Source: Streptomyces sp. LX-29
Lineage (GTDB): Bacteria; Actinomycetota; Actinomycetes; Streptomycetales; Streptomycetaceae
NCBI RefSeq assembly: GCF_029541745.1
Contig: NZ_CP089746.1
Span: 7,015,559-7,079,558, forward strand
Length of the DNA stretch: 64,000 nt
Direction of reading: 5' to 3'
Shown: positions 46,531 to 54,787 of the stretch, one piece after another
Position numbering within the stretch: the first letter of the stretch is position 1
How the letters are laid out: each line of letters opens with the position of its first letter
The notes under the pieces: generated by a model
Database searches by the model: none
What the model was told of the DNA's origin: nothing
Seen by the model: the letters and a program-made list of their open reading frames with translations, nothing else
Made by a program: the position numbers and the translations under genes

Positions 46531-46825
46531 CGTGTCACGTTCCTTCCACCCGCGGGGTCACAGCCGTAGCGGCACGAACCTAGCTGATCCGAACGGGAGT
46601 CCGACTCCTGGCCCGGCTGAACCTGGAGCCGGACATGACGTCAGCCGTCGGACCGGCCGGGCCGAGGGCGCCCGAGCCCGGCGTCCGGACGGCGGGTCTT
46701 TCCGGCAGGGTCGGAAGCGCCCGCGTTGCGACTCCGCGGCCCGCGGGCGGAGCGGGCACGGTGGACACCGGCCGGGGCACACCACCGGCCGGTGTCCACC
46801 GCGGTTCCAGCACAGGAGCAGTGCC
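46531..46825. promoter_or_regulatory. Divergent spacer with a 17-bp perfect inverted repeat before the monooxygenase gene
   Basis: The region between the sigma factor and the monooxygenase-like gene has two dyads. GGAGT-CCG-ACTCC lies at 46596-46608. A much larger 17-bp perfect inverted repeat (46759-46775 and 46785-46801, spacer 9 nt; arm core GGTGGACACCGGCC) ends 12 bp before the AGGAG of the next gene. The large dyad can be an operator or a transcript hairpin; its position in the probable 5' leader argues for control of the downstream gene rather than plain termination. Confidence 0.6.
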
Positions 46826-47152
46826 ATGATCTTCATCGTCGTGAAGTTCACCGTCCGTCCCGAGTACAGCGAGGAGTGGCTGTCGCTGGTCGACGACTTC
46901 ACCCAGGCGACCCGCGCCGAGCCGGGCAACCTGTTCTACGAGTGGTCCCGGAGCGTCGACGACCCGCACGAGTACGTGCTGGTCGAGGGTTTCGCGGACG
47001 GCGAGGCCGGCCGGGCACACGTGGAGTCGGACCACTTCAAGGCGGCGATGGAGACCCTGGCGGGCGCCATCGCCGTCAAGCCGCGGATCGTGAGCACCGA
47101 GGTGCCGGGCCAGGGCTGGTCGGAGATGGCCGAGCTCACTCCGCGCGCCTGA
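46826..47152 (+). CDS. Antibiotic biosynthesis monooxygenase (ABM/YgiN-like quinol monooxygenase)
   Basis: 108 residues, one ferredoxin-like ABM domain: MIFIVVKFTVRPEYSEEW strand-helix, EPGNLFYEWSRSVDDPHEYVLVEGF strands and HVESDHFKAAM helix. Members act as dimers on quinols or small aromatics without a cofactor. AGGAG at 46813-46817 sets the ATG. It is a single-gene unit: a large inverted repeat lies in front and a palindrome covers its stop codon. Nothing ties it to the PKS cluster. Confidence 0.85.
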   Translation: MIFIVVKFTVRPEYSEEWLSLVDDFTQATRAEPGNLFYEWSRSVDDPHEYVLVEGFADGEAGRAHVESDHFKAAMETLAGAIAVKPRIVSTEVPGQGWSEMAELTPRA

Positions 47153-47168
47153 CCGCGGCCGCGGTCAG
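47149..47168. terminator. 20-bp perfect palindrome over the monooxygenase stop codon
   Basis: CTGACCGCGGCCGCGGTCAG reads identically on both strands and contains the TGA stop (47150-47152). It could fold as a short 8-bp hairpin and end transcription from either side (the PP2C gene converges at 47247). Confidence 0.5.
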
Positions 47169-47246
47169 GTGTTCCGGCGCCGGCGCGGCGGTCGCGGTGG
47201 GCGGCCTGGCCGTGTACCGGCGCCGCGCGGCCGCCGGCAGGGCGCT

Positions 47247-48383
47247 TCAACCGCTGCCGGGGGCCGCCGCCGGAAGGCGCTGGACGGCGACCATCGCGGC
47301 GTCGTCGCCCAGCACCCCGCCGGCGTGGTCCAGGAGATCCGCGCACAGCCGGCGCAGCAGCGTCTGCGGATCGCCGCCCGGCCAGCAGGTCACGCGCCGG
47401 TCCAACGGGTAGAAGACGCCGTCGGCGTTCCGGGACTCGATGACACCGTCCGTGTAGAGCAGCACCACGTCGCCCACCCGGAAGGGGAACGTCTCCACCG
47501 TGAAGTCCGCCGCGGCGAACTCGGTGAGGCCCAGCGGTGGCGCGGGCCGGTGGTTCTGCAGCGGGGTGACCGTGCCGTCGCGCAGCAGCAGGGGAGGGGG
47601 GTGACCACAGTTGATCACGTGCAGTACCGCCTCCTCGTCGGGGACGTCCAGCAGGGCCGCGGTGATGAACGCCTCCCCGTCGTCCTCGCTCTCGTCGCGC
47701 GGTGCGCTGGGGTCGTCCAGGTCCGAGGAGACGGTTCCCTCCAGATAGGCCACCAACACCGGCAGTTCCGCCTGCCGGTGGGCGGCGGCCCGGAAGGCGC
47801 CCAGCACGAGCGCGGCGTCCCCGATGGCCTTGAGCCCCTTGCCCCGCACGTCGCCGATCATCAGTCGGGTGCCGCGGGCGGTGCGCGCCGCCGCGTACAG
47901 ATCGCCACCGATCTGCGCCTCGGCCTCGGCGGCCAGATAGACGGAGGCGATCCGCAGCGGACCGATCTGTTCCGGCAACGGACGCAGCAGCACCGCCTGC
48001 GTCGCCTCCGCCACCGAGCGCAGCCGTGTCAGCTCCTGCTCGTGGCGCACCCGCCGCTTCGCCATGTAGGTGACGAAGATCGAGATCAGGATCAGCGCGG
48101 TGATCTGAAAGGAGTGGTTCAGGTCGGTCAGGCTGGTCCGCGCCACGGCCACCACCGCCTGGGCCAGGACGGCGACCGCGCCGACGAGGCCGGTCGTCCA
48201 CGGCCCGGCGAAGGACGCGGTGACGGCGGGCGCGGCGACCAGGAACGGCCCGAGGTGCACCTCGGGCGGAGCCAGGATGTCGACCACCGTGACCACCACG
48301 ATCAGCCCGAGCGGGACCGCCAGCAGCGCAAGGCTCCGCTGCTCTGGCCATCGGTGCTCACGCTGGCGTGGCCGAAGATGCAT
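47247..48383 (-). CDS. Membrane PP2C-type (SpoIIE/RsbU) serine phosphatase
   Basis: About 378 residues. Three or four N-terminal membrane helices (LALLAVPLGLIVVVTVVDIL, a GPWTTGLVGAVAVLAQAVV segment, FQITALILISIFVTYM) lead into a short coiled segment (KRRVRHEQELTRLRSVAEATQ) and a PP2C domain with metal-binding Asp residues in IGGDLY, GDVRGKGL and DDAAMVAV. It should dephosphorylate anti-sigma-antagonist (STAS) proteins in response to a membrane signal. The start is uncertain: ATG 48383 has AGGAG only 2 nt away, while GTG 48401 has no RBS. No partner kinase or STAS gene is adjacent. Confidence 0.82.
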   Translation of the reverse strand: MHLRPRQREHRWPEQRSLALLAVPLGLIVVVTVVDILAPPEVHLGPFLVAAPAVTASFAGPWTTGLVGAVAVLAQAVVAVARTSLTDLNHSFQITALILISIFVTYMAKRRVRHEQELTRLRSVAEATQAVLLRPLPEQIGPLRIASVYLAAEAEAQIGGDLYAAARTARGTRLMIGDVRGKGLKAIGDAALVLGAFRAAAHRQAELPVLVAYLEGTVSSDLDDPSAPRDESEDDGEAFITAALLDVPDEEAVLHVINCGHPPPLLLRDGTVTPLQNHRPAPPLGLTEFAAADFTVETFPFRVGDVVLLYTDGVIESRNADGVFYPLDRRVTCWPGGDPQTLLRRLCADLLDHAGGVLGDDAAMVAVQRLPAAAPGSG

Positions 48384-48488
48384 GTCTCCTGAATACACCA
48401 CCCCGGCCGGGGGCGCCCGCGCCCGGCCGGGGTCACCCGGAGGACGGGCCGGGGTGGGCGCCGGGTCCCCGAGGCCGGCGGCTCGGGG

Positions 48489-49409
48489 TCAGCCCGCGAC
48501 CAGCCGGCGCGCCTCCGCCGGGCTGACGGGCTCCGCCGGAGCCACGCCGTGCAGGATGTGCGCGAGCACCTCCGCGCCGCGCACCACGCGCGGCCCCGGC
48601 CGGTTGAAGTGGGCCGGCCCGTCCACCACCCACACCTCGCCCGCGCGCACCGCGGGCAGCTCCGCCCAGCCGGGCAGCCGGGTCAGCAGCCCCCACTCCT
48701 CCTCGGTGCGGCGCGGACTGAAGCCGCAGGGCATCAGCACGATCACCTCGGGCCGGGCCGCACGGACCGCCTCCCACTCCACCGCCCTGGTGTGGTCGCC
48801 CGCCTGTGCGAGCAGCGGCTCCCCGCCGGCGCATCGGACCTGCTCCGGCACCCAGTGCCCGGCGGGCCACAGCGGGTCCAGCCACTCGATGGCGGCGACC
48901 CGGGGCCGGGGTCGTCCGGCGGTGGCCCGCTCCACGGCGGTCAGCCGCTCCCGCAGCGCCTCGCGCCGCCGCTCCGCCCGCTCCGCCACGCCCAGCTCGC
49001 CGCCGACCCGCACCAGGCAGTCGAGCACCTCGTCCAGGGTGTGCGGCTCCAGGCTCAGCACGCGGGTGGGGCCGTGCAGCACCCGTACCGCCCGGGACAC
49101 CGCGTCGTACGACACCGCGCAGACGTCGCACAGGTCCTGGGTGAGGACCACGTCCGGGGCGAGGGTCGCGAGCGCCTCGGTGTCGAGGGTGTAGAGCGAG
49201 GAACCGCGATGGGTGGCGCCGCCCACGGCCTCCGAGATCTCGCGGCTGCTCGTGGTGTCGGAGGCGAGCCCGGAGGCCGTGACCACCGGCACCCCGGCGA
49301 CGCCGTCGGGCGGCCAGTCGCACTCGTGGGTACGCCCCACCAGGTCTCGGATCAGCCCGAGCTCGGCCACGATGTCGGTGGCCGCGGGGAGCAGCGAGAC
49401 GATGCGCAT
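48489..49409 (-). CDS. BtuF-like cobalamin/iron-siderophore periplasmic-binding-fold protein without signal peptide
   Basis: 306 residues of the helical-backbone class III binding protein family: MRIVSLLPAATDIVAELGL at the N-terminus, LAPDVVLTQDLCDVCAVSY, LEPHTLDEVL and IVLMPCGFSPRRTEEEW. The protein begins directly in the mature fold with no signal peptide or lipobox, so it is cytoplasmic, as is common for the cobalamin-binding-protein group of this family in actinomycetes. No permease or ATPase gene is next to it. The ligand is not known from sequence; a corrinoid is the family default. Confidence 0.82.
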   Translation of the reverse strand: MRIVSLLPAATDIVAELGLIRDLVGRTHECDWPPDGVAGVPVVTASGLASDTTSSREISEAVGGATHRGSSLYTLDTEALATLAPDVVLTQDLCDVCAVSYDAVSRAVRVLHGPTRVLSLEPHTLDEVLDCLVRVGGELGVAERAERRREALRERLTAVERATAGRPRPRVAAIEWLDPLWPAGHWVPEQVRCAGGEPLLAQAGDHTRAVEWEAVRAARPEVIVLMPCGFSPRRTEEEWGLLTRLPGWAELPAVRAGEVWVVDGPAHFNRPGPRVVRGAEVLAHILHGVAPAEPVSPAEARRLVAG

Positions 49410-49536
49410 ACCCCGAGCCTAGACGTGGGCGCCCCGCCGCCGGCCCGCGGCGGGACGGCTCCGCGCGCGCGGCGGCGGATCACTGGTTAGCGTGGCAGAG
49501 GGGGAACAGGGTTCCAGAGCCGGAGGGAGTGGGGCC

Positions 49537-50334
49537 ATGGCCGCGCCGGCGGAGGGCATGCCGTGCTGGGTGGACGCGATGTTCACCGATGTGGAGGCGG
49601 CGAAGAGCTTCTACGCGGACGTGTTGGGCTGGACGTTCGGCGAGAGCGCGACGGAGTTCGGGAACTACACCCAGGCGTACGCGGACGGTCGGGCGGTGGC
49701 GGCCGTCGTCCCACCGATGCCCGGCCAGGAGACGCCGTCCGCCTGGTGTCTCTACTTCGCGTCGTCGGACGTCGCCGACACCGCGCGGAAGATCCAGGAC
49801 AACGGCGGCCAGGTGCTGATGGAGCCGATGCGGGTCGGCGACCTCGGATCGATGCTGCTGGCGCGGGAGCCCAGCGGCACCACCTTCGGGGTCTGGCAGG
49901 CGGGCCGCCACGAGGGGTTCGAGAAGCGCGGCGAGCCGGGCGCCTACTGCTGGGCCGAGGTCTTCACCCGCGAGCCCGCGAAGGCCGACGCGTTCTTCCC
50001 CGCGGTCTTCCCCTACGGCGCGAAGCGGATGGAGGACGACGCCATGGACTTCCGGGTCTTCACCCTCGGCGGCGACCCGGTGTTGGGGCGGATGGCGATG
50101 GGCGAGGACTTCCCGCCCGAGGTCCCGGCGTACATCCAGGTCTACTTCGCCGTTCCGGACTGCGACGCGGCGGTGGCGAAGGCCACCGAGCGCGGCGGAC
50201 AGCTCCACTTCGGGCCCATGGACACGCCCTTCGGCCGCTTCGCGGCACTGGCCGACGCACAGGGCGCGGCCTTCGCCGTGATCGACGTCGGGACGACGCA
50301 GGGCGAGATGCCCGCGATGAGCGAGGTCTCCTGA
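49537..50334 (+). CDS. Two-domain VOC (glyoxalase/bleomycin-resistance fold) protein
   Basis: 265 residues. Two tandem VOC modules: MPCWVDAMFTDVEAAKSFYADVLGW ... GTTFGVWQ and PGAYCWAEVFTREPAKADAFFPAVF ... GAAFAVID. Each has the beta-alpha-beta-beta-beta order and a closing aromatic/acidic residue, the plan of the CFP30-type predicted lyases of actinomycetes. GGAGGGAG about 7 nt before ATG 49537 decides the start over GTG 49492. It stands alone, with a hairpin terminator 53 bp after its stop. Substrate unknown. Confidence 0.85.
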   Translation: MAAPAEGMPCWVDAMFTDVEAAKSFYADVLGWTFGESATEFGNYTQAYADGRAVAAVVPPMPGQETPSAWCLYFASSDVADTARKIQDNGGQVLMEPMRVGDLGSMLLAREPSGTTFGVWQAGRHEGFEKRGEPGAYCWAEVFTREPAKADAFFPAVFPYGAKRMEDDAMDFRVFTLGGDPVLGRMAMGEDFPPEVPAYIQVYFAVPDCDAAVAKATERGGQLHFGPMDTPFGRFAALADAQGAAFAVIDVGTTQGEMPAMSEVS

Positions 50335-50386
50335 CCCCCACCCACGAACGGCGCCCGCGGGACGAGGTCTTCGGAGGGACGGCGGT

Positions 50387-50418
50387 CGACCGCCTCCACC
50401 ATGCGGTGGAGGCGGTCG
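50387..50418 (+). terminator. Hairpin after the two-domain VOC gene
   Basis: Perfect 14-bp inverted repeat CGACCGCCTCCACC / GGTGGAGGCGGTCG with loop ATGC. Confidence 0.8.
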
Positions 50419-50492
50419 CCTCGCACGGCTGATGTGCCCGCGGCGGGCGAGCCGCAGGCTGGGGACGTCGCCCCAACGGACCCGGAGGCATC

Positions 50493-51623
50493 GTGGCCGT
50501 CCCGCCGCCCGCTCACCCGCATTCCCCCACCCAGGACCGGGCCGGCCCCCCTCCGTCCGCCCCGTGGTGGGGCCGCTGGCCGCGGTGGGCGCCGTACGCC
50601 ACCGCCGCATGGGGTGTGCTCTACGCGGTCGTCGAGACGGCCTGGGCGGCGACGGGCACCACGGTGCCCTGGACGGGGCGCGTCTCCTACGCGCCGGAGG
50701 CGCAGCTGCTGTCCGCCGGGGCGGCTCTGCTGGCCGCCGCGGTCTCCCTGGCCGGGGTGCGCCCGGCGGGCGGGCCCGCGCGGGGCCGGGCGGTGACGGT
50801 GGCGTGGGTCGTGCTGCTCCCGGTGTTCGGGTGGGGGGCCCTGGGGCTGCCGATGTACACGGTGTCCCTGCTGTCGGGCTCGGGCGTGGAGAGCGCCACC
50901 GGGCTGGCGCAGCTGCTGCTGAACACGGCGGGCAGCTGGCTGCTGGCGCTGGTGGGCCTGGCGCACCTGCGGCGCCGCCGCGGACGCTGTCCGCGCTGCG
51001 GAGCGGCCCACCCGGGCGGTGCGGACGGTCCGCTCGTCCACCCGCCTGCCTCGACAGCCTCGCGGCGCACCCGCGTGGCCGTCTTGACGGCGATGTGCGG
51101 GCTGCTGCCCTGGGCGCTCGTGAAGACCGTCTGGACGCTGGGGGGCGACGCCCTCGGCGTCACCTCCGAGGGGTGGCGGCGCGAGGTGGAGCGGGAGGCT
51201 TCCGGGCCGTCGCGGGCGCTGGCCTCGGTGGGCCTGGACGTGACCGTGCTGGCCGGGCTGCTCGCGGTCTTCCTGATGTTGGGGCTGGTGTACCGGTGGG
51301 GGCAGGTGTTCCCGCGCTGGACGCTGTTCCTCTCCGGCCGGCGGGTGCCGCGGCTGCTGCCCCTGGTCCCGGCCCGGCTGGTCGGCGCCGGCCTGTCGGT
51401 GTACGGGGTCTTCCTCATCGGCTACGCCCCGCTGTGCGCGGTCGGCCTGCTGTCCGGGCCGGACCCCAAGCCGCCGTTCACCTCGGCCTCGGGCGTGCTG
51501 TGGATGGTCGAGTTCGGCGGCCTGGCCTTCGGCGGGCTGGGCATCGGCCTGCTGCTGGGCGCCCGTTCCTACGCCGCCCGCACCCGCCCGGTCTGTGGGT
51601 CGGAGGTCAGCGGGCGATCATGA
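50493..51623 (+). CDS. Polytopic membrane protein of unknown function
   Basis: 376 residues with about eight hydrophobic segments, among them WAPYATAAWGVLYAVVETAW, LLSAGAALLAAAVSLAGV, AVTVAWVVLLPVFGWGALGL, LLLNTAGSWLLALVGLAHL, TVLAGLLAVFLMLGLVY and FGGLAFGGLGIGLLLGA. A CPRCG half zinc-ribbon sits in the cytoplasmic loop after the fourth helix. GTG 50493 follows GGAGG. The last 17 bases overlap the end of the converging TauE gene. I do not recognise a functional family. Confidence 0.72.
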   Translation: MAVPPPAHPHSPTQDRAGPPPSAPWWGRWPRWAPYATAAWGVLYAVVETAWAATGTTVPWTGRVSYAPEAQLLSAGAALLAAAVSLAGVRPAGGPARGRAVTVAWVVLLPVFGWGALGLPMYTVSLLSGSGVESATGLAQLLLNTAGSWLLALVGLAHLRRRRGRCPRCGAAHPGGADGPLVHPPASTASRRTRVAVLTAMCGLLPWALVKTVWTLGGDALGVTSEGWRREVEREASGPSRALASVGLDVTVLAGLLAVFLMLGLVYRWGQVFPRWTLFLSGRRVPRLLPLVPARLVGAGLSVYGVFLIGYAPLCAVGLLSGPDPKPPFTSASGVLWMVEFGGLAFGGLGIGLLLGARSYAARTRPVCGSEVSGRS

Positions 51624-52362
51624 CGGTGGCCGCGGTGACGCCGACGGCGATGATGACGCCGCGCAGGGCGCTCGGGGGGAGTCGGCGGCCGACGCGGGCG
51701 CCGAGCAGCCCACCGACCGTGGAGCCGGCGGCGATCAGTCCGGCGGCGGCCCAGTCGACCTCGGCGACGGCGATGAAGACCACCGCGGCGACGCCGTTGA
51801 CGATGGAGGCCAGGACGTTCTTGGCCGCGTTCAGCCGCTGGAGGTCGTCCTGGAGGAAGCTGCCGAAGAGCCCCATGAGCAGGACCCCTTGGGCGGCGCC
51901 GAAGTAACCGCCGTAGATTCCGGTGCCGAACACGCCCAGCCACATGGGCACGCCGCCGTCCTCGCGCCGTCGCCCCTGACGCTCCTTCAGCCAGCGGTTG
52001 AGTCGCGGCTGGAGCAGCACCAGGGCACAGGCGGCCAGGATCAGCACGGGCACCACCGCGTCGAAGGTCTCGGCGGGCAGCTTCAACAGGAGGAGCGCGC
52101 CGATGAGGCCGCCGAGGAGCGATCCGGTGCCGAAGCGGACCAGTCGCCGGATCTGGCCCCTGAGCTCCCTGCGGTAGCCGTACGCGGCGCTGAGCGTGCC
52201 GGGGACCAGACCGATGTTGTTGGAGACGTTGGCCAACACCGGCGGGTAGCCGAAGGCGAGCAGGGTGGGAAAGGTGATCAGGGTGCCCGAGCCGACGATC
52301 GCGTTGATCCCGCCGGCGGCGATGCCGGCGGCGCCGATGGCCGCCATCTCTAGTGGTTCCAC
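51607..52362 (-). CDS. TauE/SafE-family sulfite/organosulfonate exporter-like permease
   Basis: 251 residues, with about seven to eight membrane helices in the TauE/SafE two-repeat layout. The first repeat has GGINAIVGSGTLITFPTLL and NVSNNIGLVPGTLSAAYGYR; the second has GTGIYGGYFGAAQGVLLM and LNAAKNVLASIVNGVAAVVF. These Gly/Asn-rich helix signatures are family hallmarks. The substrate (sulfite, sulfoacetate or another anion) cannot be inferred. GTG 52362 is the start, with AAGG nearby. It converges with, and overlaps by 17 bp, the membrane protein gene. Confidence 0.85.
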   Translation of the reverse strand: MEPLEMAAIGAAGIAAGGINAIVGSGTLITFPTLLAFGYPPVLANVSNNIGLVPGTLSAAYGYRRELRGQIRRLVRFGTGSLLGGLIGALLLLKLPAETFDAVVPVLILAACALVLLQPRLNRWLKERQGRRREDGGVPMWLGVFGTGIYGGYFGAAQGVLLMGLFGSFLQDDLQRLNAAKNVLASIVNGVAAVVFIAVAEVDWAAAGLIAAGSTVGGLLGARVGRRLPPSALRGVIIAVGVTAATVMIAR

Positions 52363-52495
52363 GGGTCACCTTCCGAAGACGCTGGCGGGTTGCCGCCCTG
52401 GACTCGTTGAAGATCGTCGTCCAGGGCGAAAACCCAAGTCAATCCTCGGATTTCCTTGAAGATATCCAAGCGATGACTAAGAGCCGTCGGGAGGG

Positions 52496-53086
52496 TCAGC
52501 CGGAAGTCGGCGTGCCGGGGGGCGCGGTGAAGGAGACCTGGGCGGCGCGCGGGACGATCTCCACCTCGTCGCCGAGGGCCCATTCGGCCACCCGCGAGGC
52601 CATGGCGGCGGGCACCTCCTCGCTGATGTCCGGCGCCGCCGGGATGTCGTACGTGGCGTGGGCGTCGTGCGGCAGGACGACCCGGTACTCCAGGTCCAGC
52701 GCCGTGCGCGCGGTGGCGCTGACACACATCTCCGACAACAGGCCACAGAGGGCCAGCGACTCCACGCCGACCTTGTCGAGGAGGTCCTCCAGCGGCGTCT
52801 CCTCGAAGGCGTCGTCCGCGGTCTTGTGCAGCACGATCTCGGTCGGCCCGAGCTCCACCGGGAGGTGCAGCTCCCAGCCGGGGCTGCCGAGCTCGTCGTC
52901 CTCGCCCTCCGCGCCGTCGTTCTGGAGGTGCACGACGAGCGCGCCGCTCGCCCGCGCGCGGGCGAGCAGGTCGGTGACGCGCTCGAGGAGTTCGGTGGCG
53001 GCGGGCACCGCGCCGTCACCGGAGACGAATGCCGACTGGACGTCGACGATGATCAGGGCTTCAACGGGACTCGGGTTCTTCGACAC
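52496..53086 (-). CDS. Isochorismatase-like cysteine hydrolase
   Basis: 196 residues with the complete cysteine-hydrolase triad of the family: Asp15 (ALIIVDVQ), Lys88 (IVLHKTADDAF) and Cys121 (LLSEMCVSATARTAL, preceded by the usual non-proline cis-peptide region). Relatives hydrolyse isochorismate, nicotinamide or carbamoyl groups; the substrate here is unknown. GTG 53086 has no ribosome binding site, but CATAAT on the minus strand (53100-53095) would place the transcript start at or within two bases of the GTG, so the mRNA may be leaderless. Confidence 0.85.
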   Translation of the reverse strand: MSKNPSPVEALIIVDVQSAFVSGDGAVPAATELLERVTDLLARARASGALVVHLQNDGAEGEDDELGSPGWELHLPVELGPTEIVLHKTADDAFEETPLEDLLDKVGVESLALCGLLSEMCVSATARTALDLEYRVVLPHDAHATYDIPAAPDISEEVPAAMASRVAEWALGDEVEIVPRAAQVSFTAPPGTPTSG

Positions 53087-53187
53087 ATGATCGGATTATG
53101 CCAACCGGGCCCGAGGTGTTGTGGGTTGGGGCCCGGGGTGCGCTCCGCGCCGAGGGGTGCGGCCTCCCCGGGCCCCGGCCGGCGCGG

Positions 53188-53748
53188 TCAGCCGTGCTGC
53201 ATGATCATGATGCAGGTGGTGCCGGGCTCCAGTGCCCGACAGGTGTGCGGCACATCGCCGGGATACGACAGGTAGTCCCCGGCGGCGAGCTCGACCGGCT
53301 CGTCCTGGGGGCCGGCCAGCACCCGCCCGGTCGCCACGATCACGTGCTCCACGGTGCCCGGCATATGGGGATCGGAGTCCCGCGCGGAGCCGGGTTCCAC
53401 GCGCAGCAGGTAGATGTCCCGGCGGGCGGCCGGCGGACTGGAGGAGAGCAGGGTGGCGGTGTAGTCCGCGCGCTCGGAGGGCACGGTCGGCCCTTCTCCG
53501 GCCCGGATGATCTGCACCGCCGGGCGCGGCGGGTCGACCAGTGTGCTGAAGGGGACGTCCAGCGCCACGCTGAGCGCCCAGAGGGTCTCCACGCTCGGAT
53601 TGCCGCTCGCCGACTCCAGCTGGGACAGCGTGGACTTGGCGATCCCGGCCCGCTTGGCCAGCTCGGAGAGGGAGAGCCCGGCACGGGTGCGCTCCCGGCG
53701 CAGGGAGGAGGCGATCCGGTCGAGCGGTAGGCGGGTGCCCTCAGTCAT
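53188..53748 (-). CDS. XRE-cupin transcriptional regulator
   Basis: 186 residues. N-terminal HTH_3 (LRRERTRAGLSLSELAKRAGIAKSTLSQLE, recognition helix included) and C-terminal cupin_2 barrel (GTVEHVIVATGRVLAG ... LAAGDYLSYPGDVPHTCRAL). XRE-cupin proteins of this type sit beside azlCD or amino-acid genes and sense small ligands through the cupin. ATG 53748 has GGAG 5 nt upstream. It diverges from azlC across 65 bp that hold a GTTCG-N6-CGAAC dyad, so it very probably regulates azlCD and itself. Confidence 0.88.
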   Translation of the reverse strand: MTEGTRLPLDRIASSLRRERTRAGLSLSELAKRAGIAKSTLSQLESASGNPSVETLWALSVALDVPFSTLVDPPRPAVQIIRAGEGPTVPSERADYTATLLSSSPPAARRDIYLLRVEPGSARDSDPHMPGTVEHVIVATGRVLAGPQDEPVELAAGDYLSYPGDVPHTCRALEPGTTCIMIMQHG

Positions 53749-53813
53749 GTTCGCTCCAGAAGTACGATCGTTCGCCTTGACGAACACATTCCATCCTGTT
53801 CATTCTATGAAAC
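53749..53813. promoter_or_regulatory. azlC promoter and XRE-cupin operator
   Basis: A -35 TTGACG (53777-53782) and -10-like CATTCT (53801-53806) are 18 bp apart and would start the azlC transcript at or next to its ATG (53814). GTTCG (53770-53774) and CGAAC (53781-53785) form an inverted repeat over the -35; a related TGTTCATTCTATGAAACA dyad covers the -10. Both are good operator candidates for the divergent XRE-cupin regulator. Confidence 0.55.
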
Positions 53814-54482
53814 ATGCGTTCGCTGCTCCGAACAAAAGATTCCCGACTACTGCGCGATGTCACGCTCGTATGTCTGGCCGACGGCGTGGTGGGGGCCTCC
53901 TTCGGCGCCCTCGCGGTCGCCGGCGGCCTGCCGGTCTGGGTGCCGGTGGTCATGTCGCTCCTGGTCTTCGCCGGCGCCGCCCAGTTCAGCGCCGTCGGCA
54001 TCGTGCTGGCCGGCGGCGGGCCGGTCGCCGCCGTCGCCACCGGGCTGCTGCTCAACGTGCGCAATGTGCCCTTCGGTCTCGCCGTCGCCGATGTGCTCGG
54101 CGCCAACCGGCTGACCAGGGCGTTCGGCGCGCATCTGATATCCGACGAGACGGTCGCCTTCGCTCTCGCCCGGTCCGACCGCGCCGGCCGTCGGGCCGCC
54201 TTCTGGCTCTCCGGGCTGAGCCTGTACGTCGTCTGGAACGTCTGCGTGCTGGCCGGCGCGCTGGCCGGGAAGGCGGTCGGCGACACCGACGCGCTCGGCC
54301 TCGACGCCGCCTACCCGGCGGTGCTGATCGCCCTGGTGCTGCCCGCCCTGCGGGACACCGGGACGCGCCGCGCGGCGCTGCTCGGCGCCGCGGTCGCCCT
54401 GGCCGCCACCCCGCTGCTGCCGCCCGGCCTGCCCGTGCTGCTCGCCCTCGCCGGGCTGCTGGCCGTGCGGAGGGGGTCATGA
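53814..54482 (+). CDS. azlC: Branched-chain amino acid exporter large subunit AzlC
   Basis: 222 residues, five to six membrane helices. LADGVVGASFGALAVAGGLPVWVPVVMSLLVFAGAAQFSAVG is the family start, and LLLNVRNVPFGLAVADVL with a conserved Asn/Arg follows. With AzlD it forms an LIV-E-type exporter of branched-chain amino acids or analogues. No Shine-Dalgarno precedes ATG 53814 and the predicted transcript starts at the ATG, so translation is probably leaderless. The stop overlaps the azlD start (ATGA). Confidence 0.87.
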   Translation: MRSLLRTKDSRLLRDVTLVCLADGVVGASFGALAVAGGLPVWVPVVMSLLVFAGAAQFSAVGIVLAGGGPVAAVATGLLLNVRNVPFGLAVADVLGANRLTRAFGAHLISDETVAFALARSDRAGRRAAFWLSGLSLYVVWNVCVLAGALAGKAVGDTDALGLDAAYPAVLIALVLPALRDTGTRRAALLGAAVALAATPLLPPGLPVLLALAGLLAVRRGS

Positions 54483-54787
54483 CCTTCGCCGCGATCCTCG
54501 CCCTGGCCGCCGGCACCTACGCCTTCCGACTGGTCGGTCCGCTGCTCCACGGGCGCGTGGAGCTGTCCGCGCGGGTGCGCGACACCCTGGCCACCGGCGC
54601 CGTCGTGCTGCTCGTCGCCCTCGTTGCCACCGCCGCCCTCACCCAGTCCCAGGGGTTCGCCGGCTGGGCCCGACCGGCCGGCGTCCTCGTCGGCGGCGTC
54701 CTGGCCTGGCGGCGGGCCTCCTTCGTCCTCGTCGTCGTCGGCGCGGCCGCGACCACGGGTCTGCTGCGGCTCGCCGGCGTGGCCTGA
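54479..54787 (+). CDS. azlD: Branched-chain amino acid exporter small subunit AzlD
   Basis: 102 residues, three to four membrane helices (TFAAILALAAGTYAFRLVGP; VVLLVALVATAAL; SFVLVVVGAAATTGLLRL). AzlD proteins are about 100-110 residues long and always follow AzlC. The ATGA overlap (54479-54482) couples translation of the two subunits. Immediately after its stop, a remnant of an unrelated gene begins. Confidence 0.86.
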   Translation: MTFAAILALAAGTYAFRLVGPLLHGRVELSARVRDTLATGAVVLLVALVATAALTQSQGFAGWARPAGVLVGGVLAWRRASFVLVVVGAAATTGLLRLAGVA

